Assembly: GCF_008386635.1 (NCBI RefSeq)
Contig: NZ_VUOE01000002.1
Span: forward strand, 1,067,848-1,131,847
Length of the DNA stretch: 64,000 nucleotides
Direction: 5' to 3'
DNA from: Maribacter flavus
Lineage (GTDB): Bacteria > Bacteroidota > Bacteroidia > Flavobacteriales > Flavobacteriaceae
This document shows, in pieces, positions 52,387 through 59,943 of the stretch. The translations under genes and the position numbers were made by a program. Position 1 is the stretch's first letter. Every line of letters starts with the position of its first letter. Below the pieces are notes generated by a model that made no database searches, was not told where the DNA came from, and was given only the letters and a program-made list of their open reading frames with translations.

Positions 52387-53465
52387 GCTTCTGCTTCTGG
52401 ATTTTTTAGGTCATTGGCAAAAGCCACTATTTTTTCTGTCAAATTTGGAACTACTGTTTTGAACTCTGATAGTTTTGGTCGTTCGTTCATGGTTTTAGCC
52501 ACATCGTCTCTTAATGGTGGTTTTTCGCTGAATAGATATTCATTAACCACCTCTATTAATTCTTCACTTTTTAAATTTTCTGCCTCTGCAAATTCTTGAA
52601 GAGCTCGATTCTTAGCCTCCGACCAAAAAGTATCTTCATCAAAGTCAGAAACTAGTTTTTCAATTATCTTTTCTTCTTGCTCTGCAGTCTTTTCTTTTTC
52701 AGCTGTAATGACGGCCGCTTCTTTTTTAGTTTCAACTGGTATTTTCTTCTTGATTTTAGATTCTCTTTTTGTCGCAGATATAAAAAGGCTATCAACAATG
52801 CTTGATACAGCCTCTTTTAATTCTTCTTCGATATCCTGACTGAATTCATTTCGAAACCTATTTTCATATTCATCATAATCATTTTCAAAAAGTAATTTGC
52901 TAAAACGTGCTTTTTTAATAGGAAATTCGACACTTTCATCGAGCCAATCATTATAAGCTTTCATTTTTTTTGAAGCATAGTCTAATGCACTGTCCGAAGT
53001 ATGGTTTAAACTGAAATAGTGTTCCAAGATATACTCTAACATACTGTCGGTCATATTCACAACTGTAGAAGCTAATTTGGAAGAACTGAATATGAATTTA
53101 GGTGCCATTCTGCCATGTGAAATATCGCTTCGTTTGTTTCTTATTTCACCAATCACCTGAATTATTGCAGAAAACCTAGCTGCAAAATCTCCATCTAAAT
53201 CTTCACATTCATCGGATAATATTCGCATTGCATCTTTGAACAATTTAGGTAAGTCATCTTTATCTATATTTTCGGTTGTTTTTGTGTTATCAAGGTTTAT
53301 AAGAATCGTTTTTGAGATACCTTCTACTAAAGCCTTACAACTTTCAATACAGACATCAGGATTAATGAGTGTATGCTCTTCTATTATTTCAATAATTTTG
53401 AAGTACTCCTCAAAATGAGAATGTTTTTCTGCGTTTGCTGATATCATGGCTCGGGTTTTCTCCAT
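52383..53465 (-). CDS. Abi_C/HEPN-like protein with an HsdR-type C-terminal docking domain
   Basis: A 360-residue protein started at ATG 53465, 1 base after the hsdS stop. Residues about 15-180 resemble the abortive-infection C-terminal (Abi_C) family: INPDVCIESCKALVEGISKT, AARFSAIIQVIGEIRNKRSD and then ISHGRM. R109/R112 and H117 give R-x7-H and R-x4-H, near the HEPN RNase motif R-x4-6-H. A helical middle (about 185-235) and a Lys/Glu-rich linker follow. Residues 280-360 match the last 81 residues of HsdR without gaps (35 of the first 76 positions identical by hand). The gene overlaps hsdR by 4 bases. By position it equals PrrC in the prr locus. Probable guarded effector; activity unproven. 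Confidence 0.8.
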   Translation of the reverse strand: MEKTRAMISANAEKHSHFEEYFKIIEIIEEHTLINPDVCIESCKALVEGISKTILINLDNTKTTENIDKDDLPKLFKDAMRILSDECEDLDGDFAARFSAIIQVIGEIRNKRSDISHGRMAPKFIFSSSKLASTVVNMTDSMLEYILEHYFSLNHTSDSALDYASKKMKAYNDWLDESVEFPIKKARFSKLLFENDYDEYENRFRNEFSQDIEEELKEAVSSIVDSLFISATKRESKIKKKIPVETKKEAAVITAEKEKTAEQEEKIIEKLVSDFDEDTFWSEAKNRALQEFAEAENLKSEELIEVVNEYLFSEKPPLRDDVAKTMNERPKLSEFKTVVPNLTEKIVAFANDLKNPEAEA

Positions 53466-53466
53466 A

Positions 53467-54711
53467 TCACACAAACATTTTTTGAAGTAAACCCTTTTTG
53501 TATTCCATTGAAGCGTCAATTTCATTCTCAATTGATTCAATTGAATCATCCAAAGAAGTTAAAAATTCAGCTATTTTGATTTGTTCTTTCTCTCTTGGCA
53601 GAAATACTTTCAGTTTCATTAATTCTACCTTAGACATATTGAACCGTGTACTTCCTTGTGCTAGTTTTATTATTTCTCTTCTAAAAAGTGCACTTCTGAA
53701 CAAGTAGCGAGAAAAGTATGGAACAAGTTCAGAAAGTGAATTCGGGCGAAATCCAAAGCAAAAGCTATTTAAGAATACATCTCCAATTTCATCAAGCATA
53801 ACAGAAGCAGTACCTATTTCATTTGGCGTTTCTGAGGAAGTCGTAAAGAACACATCCCCATATTGAACCTTGCTTTGATTTTCTCCTTCATCAATTTTAA
53901 CTAGACCAAAGTCCTCAATGATAATTTTAGAATTACTGAAAATTTGCATGTATTGTACATAAGGTTTTCCTTCTCCAAAATCATCTTTGGTTTTACCTGT
54001 TAAGCCATTAAATGTTGCTCCAATTTCTCCCAACCTCTTCTCCTCCCAATCAGGAAAGTCATTACCGTTTTCATTTTTAAAGCGGATTTCTTGCGAAAAG
54101 AGTTTTTGCATCACGCCTTTCTTGTACTCTTCAAGCTTGGCTTTTTTCTTTTGCAAGAGTTGGATGCGTGCGTCAACTGCTGTTAGGAATGAGGCTATTT
54201 TTTGTTGTTCGGGGGTATCAGTAGGAAGATGAAGCTTGGTTTCTCGTATTGTTCGAAGCGATAGATTTTTTATTGTTGAACCTGTCAGCTCAGAATGGAA
54301 AAACGCTTGAATCTTTCTTGTTGATAGGTAATTGAATACATAACTAATCTCAAAGTCAGGTAACAGATTTATATAAGCTGCACTTTTGCCCAACATTACT
54401 GGTTCATTGTTGTAATATGCAAGATTTCCAATTGTTCCATTGATAGACATTAGAATAGTTCTGTCATTCAATTCGCGGTAGTGCTTTTGTTGTTCTTCCT
54501 CTGAAACTTTCTTGGTGGTTTCGGTTATTTCAATTCTACCATTAGACAAGTTATTTCCATTTACAAAGAAGTATGCACCTTCTTCGTCATATTGAGGTGT
54601 GCCATGAATTCCATCTCCAATTCTTGATGACATTTTCTCTAATGTTAGAGTTTCCCAATTATTCTCAAATTCAGGAAATCTCAACAAAGGTGTTAATTGT
54701 ACTTCTGCCAT
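53467..54711 (-). CDS. hsdS: Type I restriction-modification specificity subunit
   Basis: A 414-residue S subunit with two target-recognition domains (about 10-150 and 215-365), each followed by a long helix. The first spacer reads LPTDTPEQQKIASFLTAVDARIQLLQKKK (in parts) and ends KGVMQKLFSQ; the second reads EQIKIAEFLTSLDDSIESI and ends KGLLQKMFV. This internal repeat is the mark of EcoR124-like (type IC) HsdS. It sets the bipartite recognition sequence; the target cannot be read off. It lies 3 bases after hsdM and 1 base before the Abi-like gene. Confidence 0.94.
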   Translation of the reverse strand: MAEVQLTPLLRFPEFENNWETLTLEKMSSRIGDGIHGTPQYDEEGAYFFVNGNNLSNGRIEITETTKKVSEEEQQKHYRELNDRTILMSINGTIGNLAYYNNEPVMLGKSAAYINLLPDFEISYVFNYLSTRKIQAFFHSELTGSTIKNLSLRTIRETKLHLPTDTPEQQKIASFLTAVDARIQLLQKKKAKLEEYKKGVMQKLFSQEIRFKNENGNDFPDWEEKRLGEIGATFNGLTGKTKDDFGEGKPYVQYMQIFSNSKIIIEDFGLVKIDEGENQSKVQYGDVFFTTSSETPNEIGTASVMLDEIGDVFLNSFCFGFRPNSLSELVPYFSRYLFRSALFRREIIKLAQGSTRFNMSKVELMKLKVFLPREKEQIKIAEFLTSLDDSIESIENEIDASMEYKKGLLQKMFV

Positions 54712-54714
54712 AAT

Positions 54715-56283
54715 TTAAAATGGTGTTGAGATATTCAGTTCAGCACAGAATTCTGCAATGGTTTCATTGGTGCTTTGCAAATCGCTTTCAATGGTTTTCA
54801 ATTCCGCAGAAACTGCATCCAAGTCCACAGGCTCCTCTTCTTCAAACGTATCCACATAGCGTGGAATATTCAGGTTGTAATCGTTTTCGGCTATTTCAGC
54901 CAAAGGGGCTACATAGCTGTATTTGTCTACTGTTTCCCGGTTGCGATAGGTATTTACAATACGTTCTACATCTTCATCTCGCAATACGTTTTGGTTGCCT
55001 TCTTTTACAAAATGGTCGTCTCCGCTGGCATCAATAAACACAATGTTGTCATCTACCTCACGGCATTTTTTAAGTACTAGAATACAGGTAGGAATAGAGG
55101 TGCCGTAAAAGATATTGGCAGGTAACCCAATCACAGCATCCAAGGCGTTCATTTCTTTAATGATGTACTCACGGATATGCCCTTCGGCTGCTCCTCTAAA
55201 CAAAACGCCATGCGGAAATACACTTGCCATTATGCCATTGTCTGCCAACTGATAGAGCATGTGGGTTAAAAAGGCGTAATCTGCTTTGGTTTTAGGTGCT
55301 AAACGTCCATATTGGCTAAAGCGTTCGTCCGTATTAAACAATGGATTGGCATCACTTTTCCAATGAGCAGAAAAAGGCGGGTTGGCTACCACTGCTTCAA
55401 AGCGTTTGTCTAAATGTTGCGGATTTTCCAAGGTGTCTTCCTGCATAATGTTGAACTCACGGAAATGCACATCATGCAAAATCATGTTCATGCGGGCAAG
55501 GTTGTAGGTGGTGCGTCCTAATTCTTGTCCGTAAAACTCACTTACATCAGCTTCTTTAGCTACTCGTAAAAGCAAAGAACCCGAACCACAAGTTGGGTCA
55601 TAAACGGATTTTATTTTTGATTTCCCTGTGGTAACAATTTTGGCTAGTATTTTAGAAACCTGTTGAGGCGTGTAGAATTCTCCTGCTGTTTTTCCTGCTC
55701 CTGCTGCAAATTTGGCTATCAAGTATTCGTAAGCATCACCCAACACATCCGATTCAATTTCTTCTAATTTGAAATCAATCTTGTCCAAATACATCAAGAT
55801 TTTTACAATGATTTCATTTCGAGCACCAACTGTTCTTCCAATTTTGGTTGAGTTCAAATCCAAGTCTTCAAACAATGCGTTAAAGTCCTCTTCGGATTCT
55901 GTACCCATAGTACTTTGCTCAATATGATTAAGCACAGATTTTAGGTCTTCTAAAATGTAGTTGCTTTCGCTTTCTGTGTCTGCATTTCCTTTAGCAGCTA
56001 ATACTGAAAAAAGTTGAGAAGGCTCTAAGAAATAACCCAATTTCAGTAAAGACTCCTCCTTGATGGCTTCTAAGGTGTCTTGGTCAGTTACTTTTGTGTA
56101 ATCAGTTACCGCTTCACCAACAAGCAATTCATTGGCATAGAGCAATTGCTTTTCTGATAGGTATTTGTAAAAGATAAAACCAAGTATGTAATCGCGGTAA
56201 TCGTCCGCACTTATTTTTCCTCTGAGTAAGTTGGCAATGCCCCACAATTGGCTTTCCAATAGTTTCTTTTGGTCTTCAGACAT
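54715..56283 (-). CDS. hsdM: Type I restriction-modification methyltransferase subunit
   Basis: A 522-residue N6-adenine methyltransferase. The N-terminal helical domain (SQLWGIANLLRGKISADDYR, FIFYKYLSEKQ) contacts HsdS. The SAM site reads GEFYTPQQVSKILAKIV and then DPTCGSGSLLLRVAKEA. The catalytic N301-PPF304 follows in VVANPPFSAHW. The family length matches EcoR124 HsdM. M2S methylates the target on both strands and is the platform for HsdR. It starts 4 bases after the XRE regulator gene, so the operon is regulator - M - S - Abi-like - R. Confidence 0.95.
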   Translation of the reverse strand: MSEDQKKLLESQLWGIANLLRGKISADDYRDYILGFIFYKYLSEKQLLYANELLVGEAVTDYTKVTDQDTLEAIKEESLLKLGYFLEPSQLFSVLAAKGNADTESESNYILEDLKSVLNHIEQSTMGTESEEDFNALFEDLDLNSTKIGRTVGARNEIIVKILMYLDKIDFKLEEIESDVLGDAYEYLIAKFAAGAGKTAGEFYTPQQVSKILAKIVTTGKSKIKSVYDPTCGSGSLLLRVAKEADVSEFYGQELGRTTYNLARMNMILHDVHFREFNIMQEDTLENPQHLDKRFEAVVANPPFSAHWKSDANPLFNTDERFSQYGRLAPKTKADYAFLTHMLYQLADNGIMASVFPHGVLFRGAAEGHIREYIIKEMNALDAVIGLPANIFYGTSIPTCILVLKKCREVDDNIVFIDASGDDHFVKEGNQNVLRDEDVERIVNTYRNRETVDKYSYVAPLAEIAENDYNLNIPRYVDTFEEEEPVDLDAVSAELKTIESDLQSTNETIAEFCAELNISTPF

Positions 56284-56287
56284 ATAG

Positions 56288-56482
56288 TTAGTTTTTTTCT
56301 TCTTTAATTAAGTCTTTCACTTCTACTTCAAGGATTTTGGCAATCTCAAAGAGAATTTCAAGTCTAGGCTGTTGTCGGTTCTGGACGTATCCGTTCACCA
56401 TATTGCAACTCTTTCCGAGTTGTTCAGCCAACCAAGTTTGCTTTATTCCTTTCCTGTCCAAAACCTCTTTAATTCGGTTCAT
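56288..56482 (-). CDS. Small XRE-type HTH regulator leading the restriction operon
   Basis: A 64-residue protein, nearly all one helix-turn-helix: MNRIKEVLDRKGIKQTWLAE, then LGKSCNMVNGYVQNRQQPRL and a last helix LFEIAKILEVEVKDLI. Start at ATG 56482; a GTG directly upstream would add one residue. The size and place resemble controller (C) proteins that time restriction after methylation, which fits a gene 4 bases ahead of hsdM. It may repress or delay its own operon. No clear operator repeat is visible in the 175 bases up to the tRNA gene. Confidence 0.88.
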   Translation of the reverse strand: MNRIKEVLDRKGIKQTWLAEQLGKSCNMVNGYVQNRQQPRLEILFEIAKILEVEVKDLIKEEKN

Positions 56483-56614
56483 CACTTGGTAAAACTTAAA
56501 AATCTAAAATACAATCATATCTCAACATAAAAGAAATAAAACCAAAATGATTCATGATTTTCCCCATCCCTAAAACAATGGATTGATACCCTTTGTGGAA
56601 TTAAGTCTCGAAAG

Positions 56615-56647
56615 TTTGTAAAAGATAAAAAAAGGGTTTTATATTTG
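56615..56647 (+). promoter_or_regulatory. Promoter of tRNA-Ser
   Basis: TTTG at 56615-56618 and TATATTTG at 56640-56647, 21 bases apart: a full match to the Bacteroidota housekeeping promoter (TTTG-N19-21-TAnnTTTG). The mature tRNA starts 11 bases downstream. Confidence 0.85.
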
Positions 56648-56657
56648 CACCCGCTAA

Positions 56658-56742
56658 GGAGGAATGGCAGAGTGGTCGAATGCGGCAGTCTTGAAAACTG
56701 TTGAGGGTCACACCTCCGGGGGTTCGAATCCCTCTTCCTCCG
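56658..56742 (+). tRNA. tRNA-Ser (anticodon TGA)
   Basis: An 85-base class II tRNA. The acceptor stem GGAGGAA pairs with TTCCTCC, followed by discriminator G. D-arm starts TGGCAGAGTGG. The anticodon stem GCAGT/ACTGT closes the loop CTTGAAA, giving TGA. A long variable arm of the serine type and the T-loop GGTTCGAATCC follow. CCA is not encoded. It has its own promoter and terminator and lies at the outer edge of the restriction island, a common attachment spot for islands, although no integrase or repeated tRNA end is visible. Confidence 0.97.
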
Positions 56743-56748
56743 CAAAAG

Positions 56749-56775
56749 AAACCCGCAACGAGAGTTGCGGGTTTT
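56749..56775 (+). terminator. Intrinsic terminator of tRNA-Ser
   Basis: A perfect 11-base stem (AAACCCGCAAC at 56749-56759 with GTTGCGGGTTT at 56764-56774), loop GAGA, then a short T-run. It begins 6 bases after the tRNA. Confidence 0.9.
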
Positions 56776-56817
56776 GTACTTTAAGAAGCGTCAAAAGCCT
56801 GCTTTTGTAAGCGGATT

Positions 56818-57209
56818 AAAATACAAAACCAACAAACGTAGTTTGTGGAGGGTTTTATGCTTGCCCGGGATTACCCATTTGGGATGCACGAAGTGAATCC
56901 CTTATTACCAAAAGTCCAATTTCATTAACGATTGAAAATACAAAACCGACAAACGCAGTTTGTGAAGGATTTTATGCTTGCCCGGGATTACCATTGGGGA
57001 TGCACGAAGTGAATCCCTTATAACCAAAAGTCCAATTTCATTAACGATTGAAAATACAAAACCAACAAACGCAGTTTGTGAAGGGTTTTATGCTTGCCCG
57101 GGATACCCATTTGGGATGCACGAAGTAAATTCCTTATTACCAAAAGTCCAATCTCATAAACGATTGAACATACAAAACCAACAAACGCTATTTGTGGAGG
57201 GTTTTTGTG
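56818..57209. repeat. Tandem repeat, three full 116-117-base units plus a partial fourth
   Basis: Units start at 56818, 56935, 57051 and 57167 (the last keeps about 43 bases). Each opens ATACAAAACC-ACAAACG-A-TTTGT (ACAAAC/GTTTGT inverted pair), continues with GGTTTTATGCTTGCCCGGGA, and has a second inverted pair GGGATT...AATCCC about 25 bases apart. It ends CCAAAAGTCCAAT-TCAT-AACGATTG. Unit length is not a multiple of three and open frames shift, so it is not coding. It directly follows the tRNA-Ser terminator. The function is unknown; it may be a structured RNA or recombination-prone DNA. Confidence 0.92.
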
Positions 57210-57434
57210 TGTACGTAGTCGTGCCTATTCCGGGAAATACCATAAACTGGAAGCCTTACCACCTGCTTCAATTCAAATAAATAATCCAATAGTAGAAATA
57301 TTCAAAAAATCCGATGGCATCCATTTCTTCTACAACTTTTGCCACCCAGTCCACAATGCGTAATGTATTAAATTCCTTAGGTCATAGGTGCCATTTGGAA
57401 AGTATAAGGATAGGATAAAAACAACAAAGGCTCG

Positions 57435-58421
57435 TCAATTGCGCTTTACCCTATACGTAATTCTTCTATTGGTCACGATATTGGCGACAACGTTTAAATA
57501 TACCGTTGCGGTATCGCACAGGTAGCTATTGTCCACAAATTCCATACTGCACAATGAGGGCCTTGAAGATCCACTACCATCCATGAACCTACCCAAAATA
57601 ATGTTTGTAGCCAACCCCGTATTTAGGGGAGAAAAGGCGGGTGCCAATGCAAAAACGCTGGTTGCACCATTTGCCGTATAGGTAACGTTTCCGGAGAGTT
57701 CGTCATAATGTATGGTATATGGCACATTACCGGAAACAAAACTTCCTAAATTCACAGTAAAGGAATCCGGCAAACCGGTTGATCCATTGATAACGTCTAC
57801 CCGTAGCCCCATATTATTGCCCGAAATGTGGTATACCCTAAAATTTCCGGCAGTAATTATATCTGCAGTACTTTCTTGATCTTCGTATTCAAAGGAAACC
57901 GTAAAACTGGTAAAATCAAAAATACCTCCCGTATTAGGTATATTGATGTCAAAACCTGCAGAACCACCGGCACCTGATGGAAAATAGATTCCGCAACCTG
58001 TCTGACCTGCGGCAGGATTTACAGAAGTTGCATTTGGTCCAATGGTAGCCAGGGCCAAATTGGGATCGTCAAAATCAAATCTGGATACTACCTCCGTTGG
58101 AGTACCCTCATCACATACCCTATAGGTAAAACTATCAGTACCAACGAACCCTGTATTGGGAGTGTACAAAAAACTACCATCAGTATCTAAGGTAAGGCTT
58201 CCTGAACTTGGTCCGCTAACAGGAGCTGTCCTAGATCGAAGGTTGGTGCCAAAATTGGCATCCGTGTCATTCGCCAAAACACCCTGCAGGTCATCTATCG
58301 CCAATGGGATTTGGTAACCCACATTGTAAAAATCGTCATTGCCAACTGGCGGTAGATTCTGTGCAACCGCCAATATGGAGGACAATAACAGTAAAACAAC
58401 CAAAAAACTGCGAACACTCAT
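57435..58421 (-). CDS. Secreted cadherin/Ig-like domain protein
   Basis: A 328-residue exported protein: signal peptide to about 21 (LLLLSSILAVAQ). Residues 22-110 are a bacterial cadherin/VCBS-like repeat: PVGNDDFYNVGYQIPLAI, GVLANDTDANFGTN, then the GSFLYTPNTGFVGTDSFTYR-like core. Residues about 120-300 resemble a concanavalin/LamG sandwich with paired Cys (TGCGIYF, SLCSMEF, YLCDTA). Such domains occur in surface adhesins. The protein has only one repeat and ends NRRITYRVKRN without a type IX secretion domain that I recognise. It is a single gene, opposite to the glycosyltransferase. Confidence 0.8.
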   Translation of the reverse strand: MSVRSFLVVLLLLSSILAVAQNLPPVGNDDFYNVGYQIPLAIDDLQGVLANDTDANFGTNLRSRTAPVSGPSSGSLTLDTDGSFLYTPNTGFVGTDSFTYRVCDEGTPTEVVSRFDFDDPNLALATIGPNATSVNPAAGQTGCGIYFPSGAGGSAGFDINIPNTGGIFDFTSFTVSFEYEDQESTADIITAGNFRVYHISGNNMGLRVDVINGSTGLPDSFTVNLGSFVSGNVPYTIHYDELSGNVTYTANGATSVFALAPAFSPLNTGLATNIILGRFMDGSGSSRPSLCSMEFVDNSYLCDTATVYLNVVANIVTNRRITYRVKRN

Positions 58422-58846
58422 TTTTTCTAATAATAAACCAATTTTAAGAATAATGAAGACAATGGCAATTTTATGTTGTGAATGTCCAAAATGATGAGGT
58501 AAACCCCTCTAGAGGCGAAAGCCTATGGAAAGATCTTTGACCAAAAGTAGGTATTACGTTAATAGTTAAAATCAATAATCGTTCTTTGACCTTCAAGAAT
58601 GAGAGCCAACGATTATATTATTTGGTCATTGAAAGGGACCTCAAACTTCTATTTTTTATGCTATTTTCCAGGATATGTTTTAGTTGGATTTTTCAAAATC
58701 AGGTCCTTTATTCATGCCCCAAAATAGGGAAAAGGAGGACCGTAAGGCATTGTAGATGGCAACAATGGCTCCGGTCTACAAAGCCATAGAAGTTACCGTC
58801 CCATTAAATGCTGCTTATAAAGTGCTTATTTTAGTACTTTTCCGGA
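58422..58846 (+). other. 425-base divergent intergenic stretch
   Basis: Lies between the start of the cadherin-like gene (minus) and the glycosyltransferase (plus), so it must carry both promoters. I see a palindrome CCTCTAGAGG at 58506-58515 and AT-rich tracts at 58440-58660. No full TTTG/TAnnTTTG pair is found. The small open frame at 58586-58789 does not look coding. Confidence 0.55.
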
Positions 58847-59854
58847 ATGAAGGCAAACTTGGTAAGCATCCTTATTCCCTTTAAAAACACGGCGCCCTAT
58901 CTCCGGGAATGCCTGGATTCTATTTTGGCACAGTCCTACCCATCTTGGGAAGTCATCGCCGTGAACGACCACTCCACGGATGAAAGTCTGCAAATCGTAC
59001 AGGAATATGTCTGTCGGGATACGCGTATCAAGGTCTTTGCAAATTCCGGTGCCGGTGTGATCCATGCCTTGCAGACGGCTTATGCCAAAAGCAGCGGAAC
59101 CTTCATCACCCGGATGGATTCCGACGATATCATGACCCCAGACCGACTACAGATTATGACAAATTCGTTGCTGGAACATGGCCCGGGACATGTTGCCGTG
59201 GGGCAGGTAACATATTTCTCGCACCGAGGCATCAGCGATGGCTACGACCGCTATGAAAAATGGCTCAACCGACTCACGGCAAAGGGCAGCAATTTTAGCG
59301 AAATCTATAAGGAATGTGTCATTCCCTCCCCCTGCTGGATGGTGCATAGAACCGATTTTGATGCCTGTGACGGTTTTAACCCATTTCGATATCCAGAGGA
59401 TTACGACCTTACCTTTCGGTTCTATGAAGCCGGACTCAACATCATTCCCTGCGATAAAACCTTGCTGTATTGGAGGGACTATGACCACCGCACTTCCCGA
59501 ACCAGCGAACACTACGCCCAGAACTATTTTTTGGACATCAAGCTCCATTATTTTTTAAAGCTGGATTATGATCCAAAACGCCTGCTCGTGGTCTGGGGCG
59601 CGGGTTTTAAGGGGAAAAAGATTGCCAAATCCCTGATCGAACAGCATATCGAATTCACATGGATCTGTGACAACCCAAAGAAAATCGGGAAGAAAATTTA
59701 TGGCAAGACCCTACTTCCGTTTCAAGAACTGGATAAAATCGGTGCTTCACAAAGCATCGTGACCGTAGCCAATGAAATGGCCCAAGAGGAAATAAGAGGC
59801 TACTTTAAGAAACTGGGTTTGAAGCACATGACGGACTATTTCTTTTTCTGCTGA
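58847..59854 (+). CDS. Family 2 glycosyltransferase with a C-terminal Rossmann-like domain
   Basis: A 335-residue cytoplasmic enzyme. The GT-A domain (1-~230) shows VSILIPFKNTAPYLRECLDSI, the UDP-sugar strand WEVIAVNDHSTDES, the DxD motif in FITRMDSDDIMTPDRLQIM and the acceptor-side NPFRYPEDYDLTFRFYEAG. An unusual tail (about 240-335) begins with a glycine-rich loop VWGAGFKGKKIAKSLI and continues ICDNPKKIGKKIYG, like a nucleotide- or sugar-binding Rossmann unit. It likely builds a surface glycan; donor and acceptor are unknown, and no other glycan genes adjoin. Confidence 0.9.
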   Translation: MKANLVSILIPFKNTAPYLRECLDSILAQSYPSWEVIAVNDHSTDESLQIVQEYVCRDTRIKVFANSGAGVIHALQTAYAKSSGTFITRMDSDDIMTPDRLQIMTNSLLEHGPGHVAVGQVTYFSHRGISDGYDRYEKWLNRLTAKGSNFSEIYKECVIPSPCWMVHRTDFDACDGFNPFRYPEDYDLTFRFYEAGLNIIPCDKTLLYWRDYDHRTSRTSEHYAQNYFLDIKLHYFLKLDYDPKRLLVVWGAGFKGKKIAKSLIEQHIEFTWICDNPKKIGKKIYGKTLLPFQELDKIGASQSIVTVANEMAQEEIRGYFKKLGLKHMTDYFFFC

Positions 59855-59918
59855 TTTTTCGGTTACGATAATCACCAGAAGAATAAAAAACCGCGTCTAC
59901 TCCTACGAACAAAATCCC

Positions 59919-59926
59919 TATCTTTG
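59919..59926 (+). promoter_or_regulatory. Possible -7 element upstream of the BatA-domain gene
   Basis: TATCTTTG fits TAnnTTTG and lies 17 bases before the ATG at 59944. No TTTG is found at -33. Confidence 0.4.
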
Positions 59927-59943
59927 ACCAATCACGTTAAGGA

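Noticed and set aside
56658-56742. Duplicated tRNA 3' end marking a second island boundary
   Set aside because: I looked for a repeat of the tRNA-Ser T-loop and acceptor end near 49480-49540 and around 57210-57430 and found none.
56818-57209. CRISPR array
   Set aside because: Units of 116 bases are conserved along their whole length, with no short repeats separated by unique spacers and no cas genes.
56978-57280. 100-codon open frame through the tandem repeat
   Set aside because: The repeat unit is 116 bases, so each unit is read in another frame; no consistent protein repeat results.
58586-58789. 67-codon open frame between the cadherin-like gene and the glycosyltransferase
   Set aside because: No recognisable protein features; it likely lies over promoter DNA.
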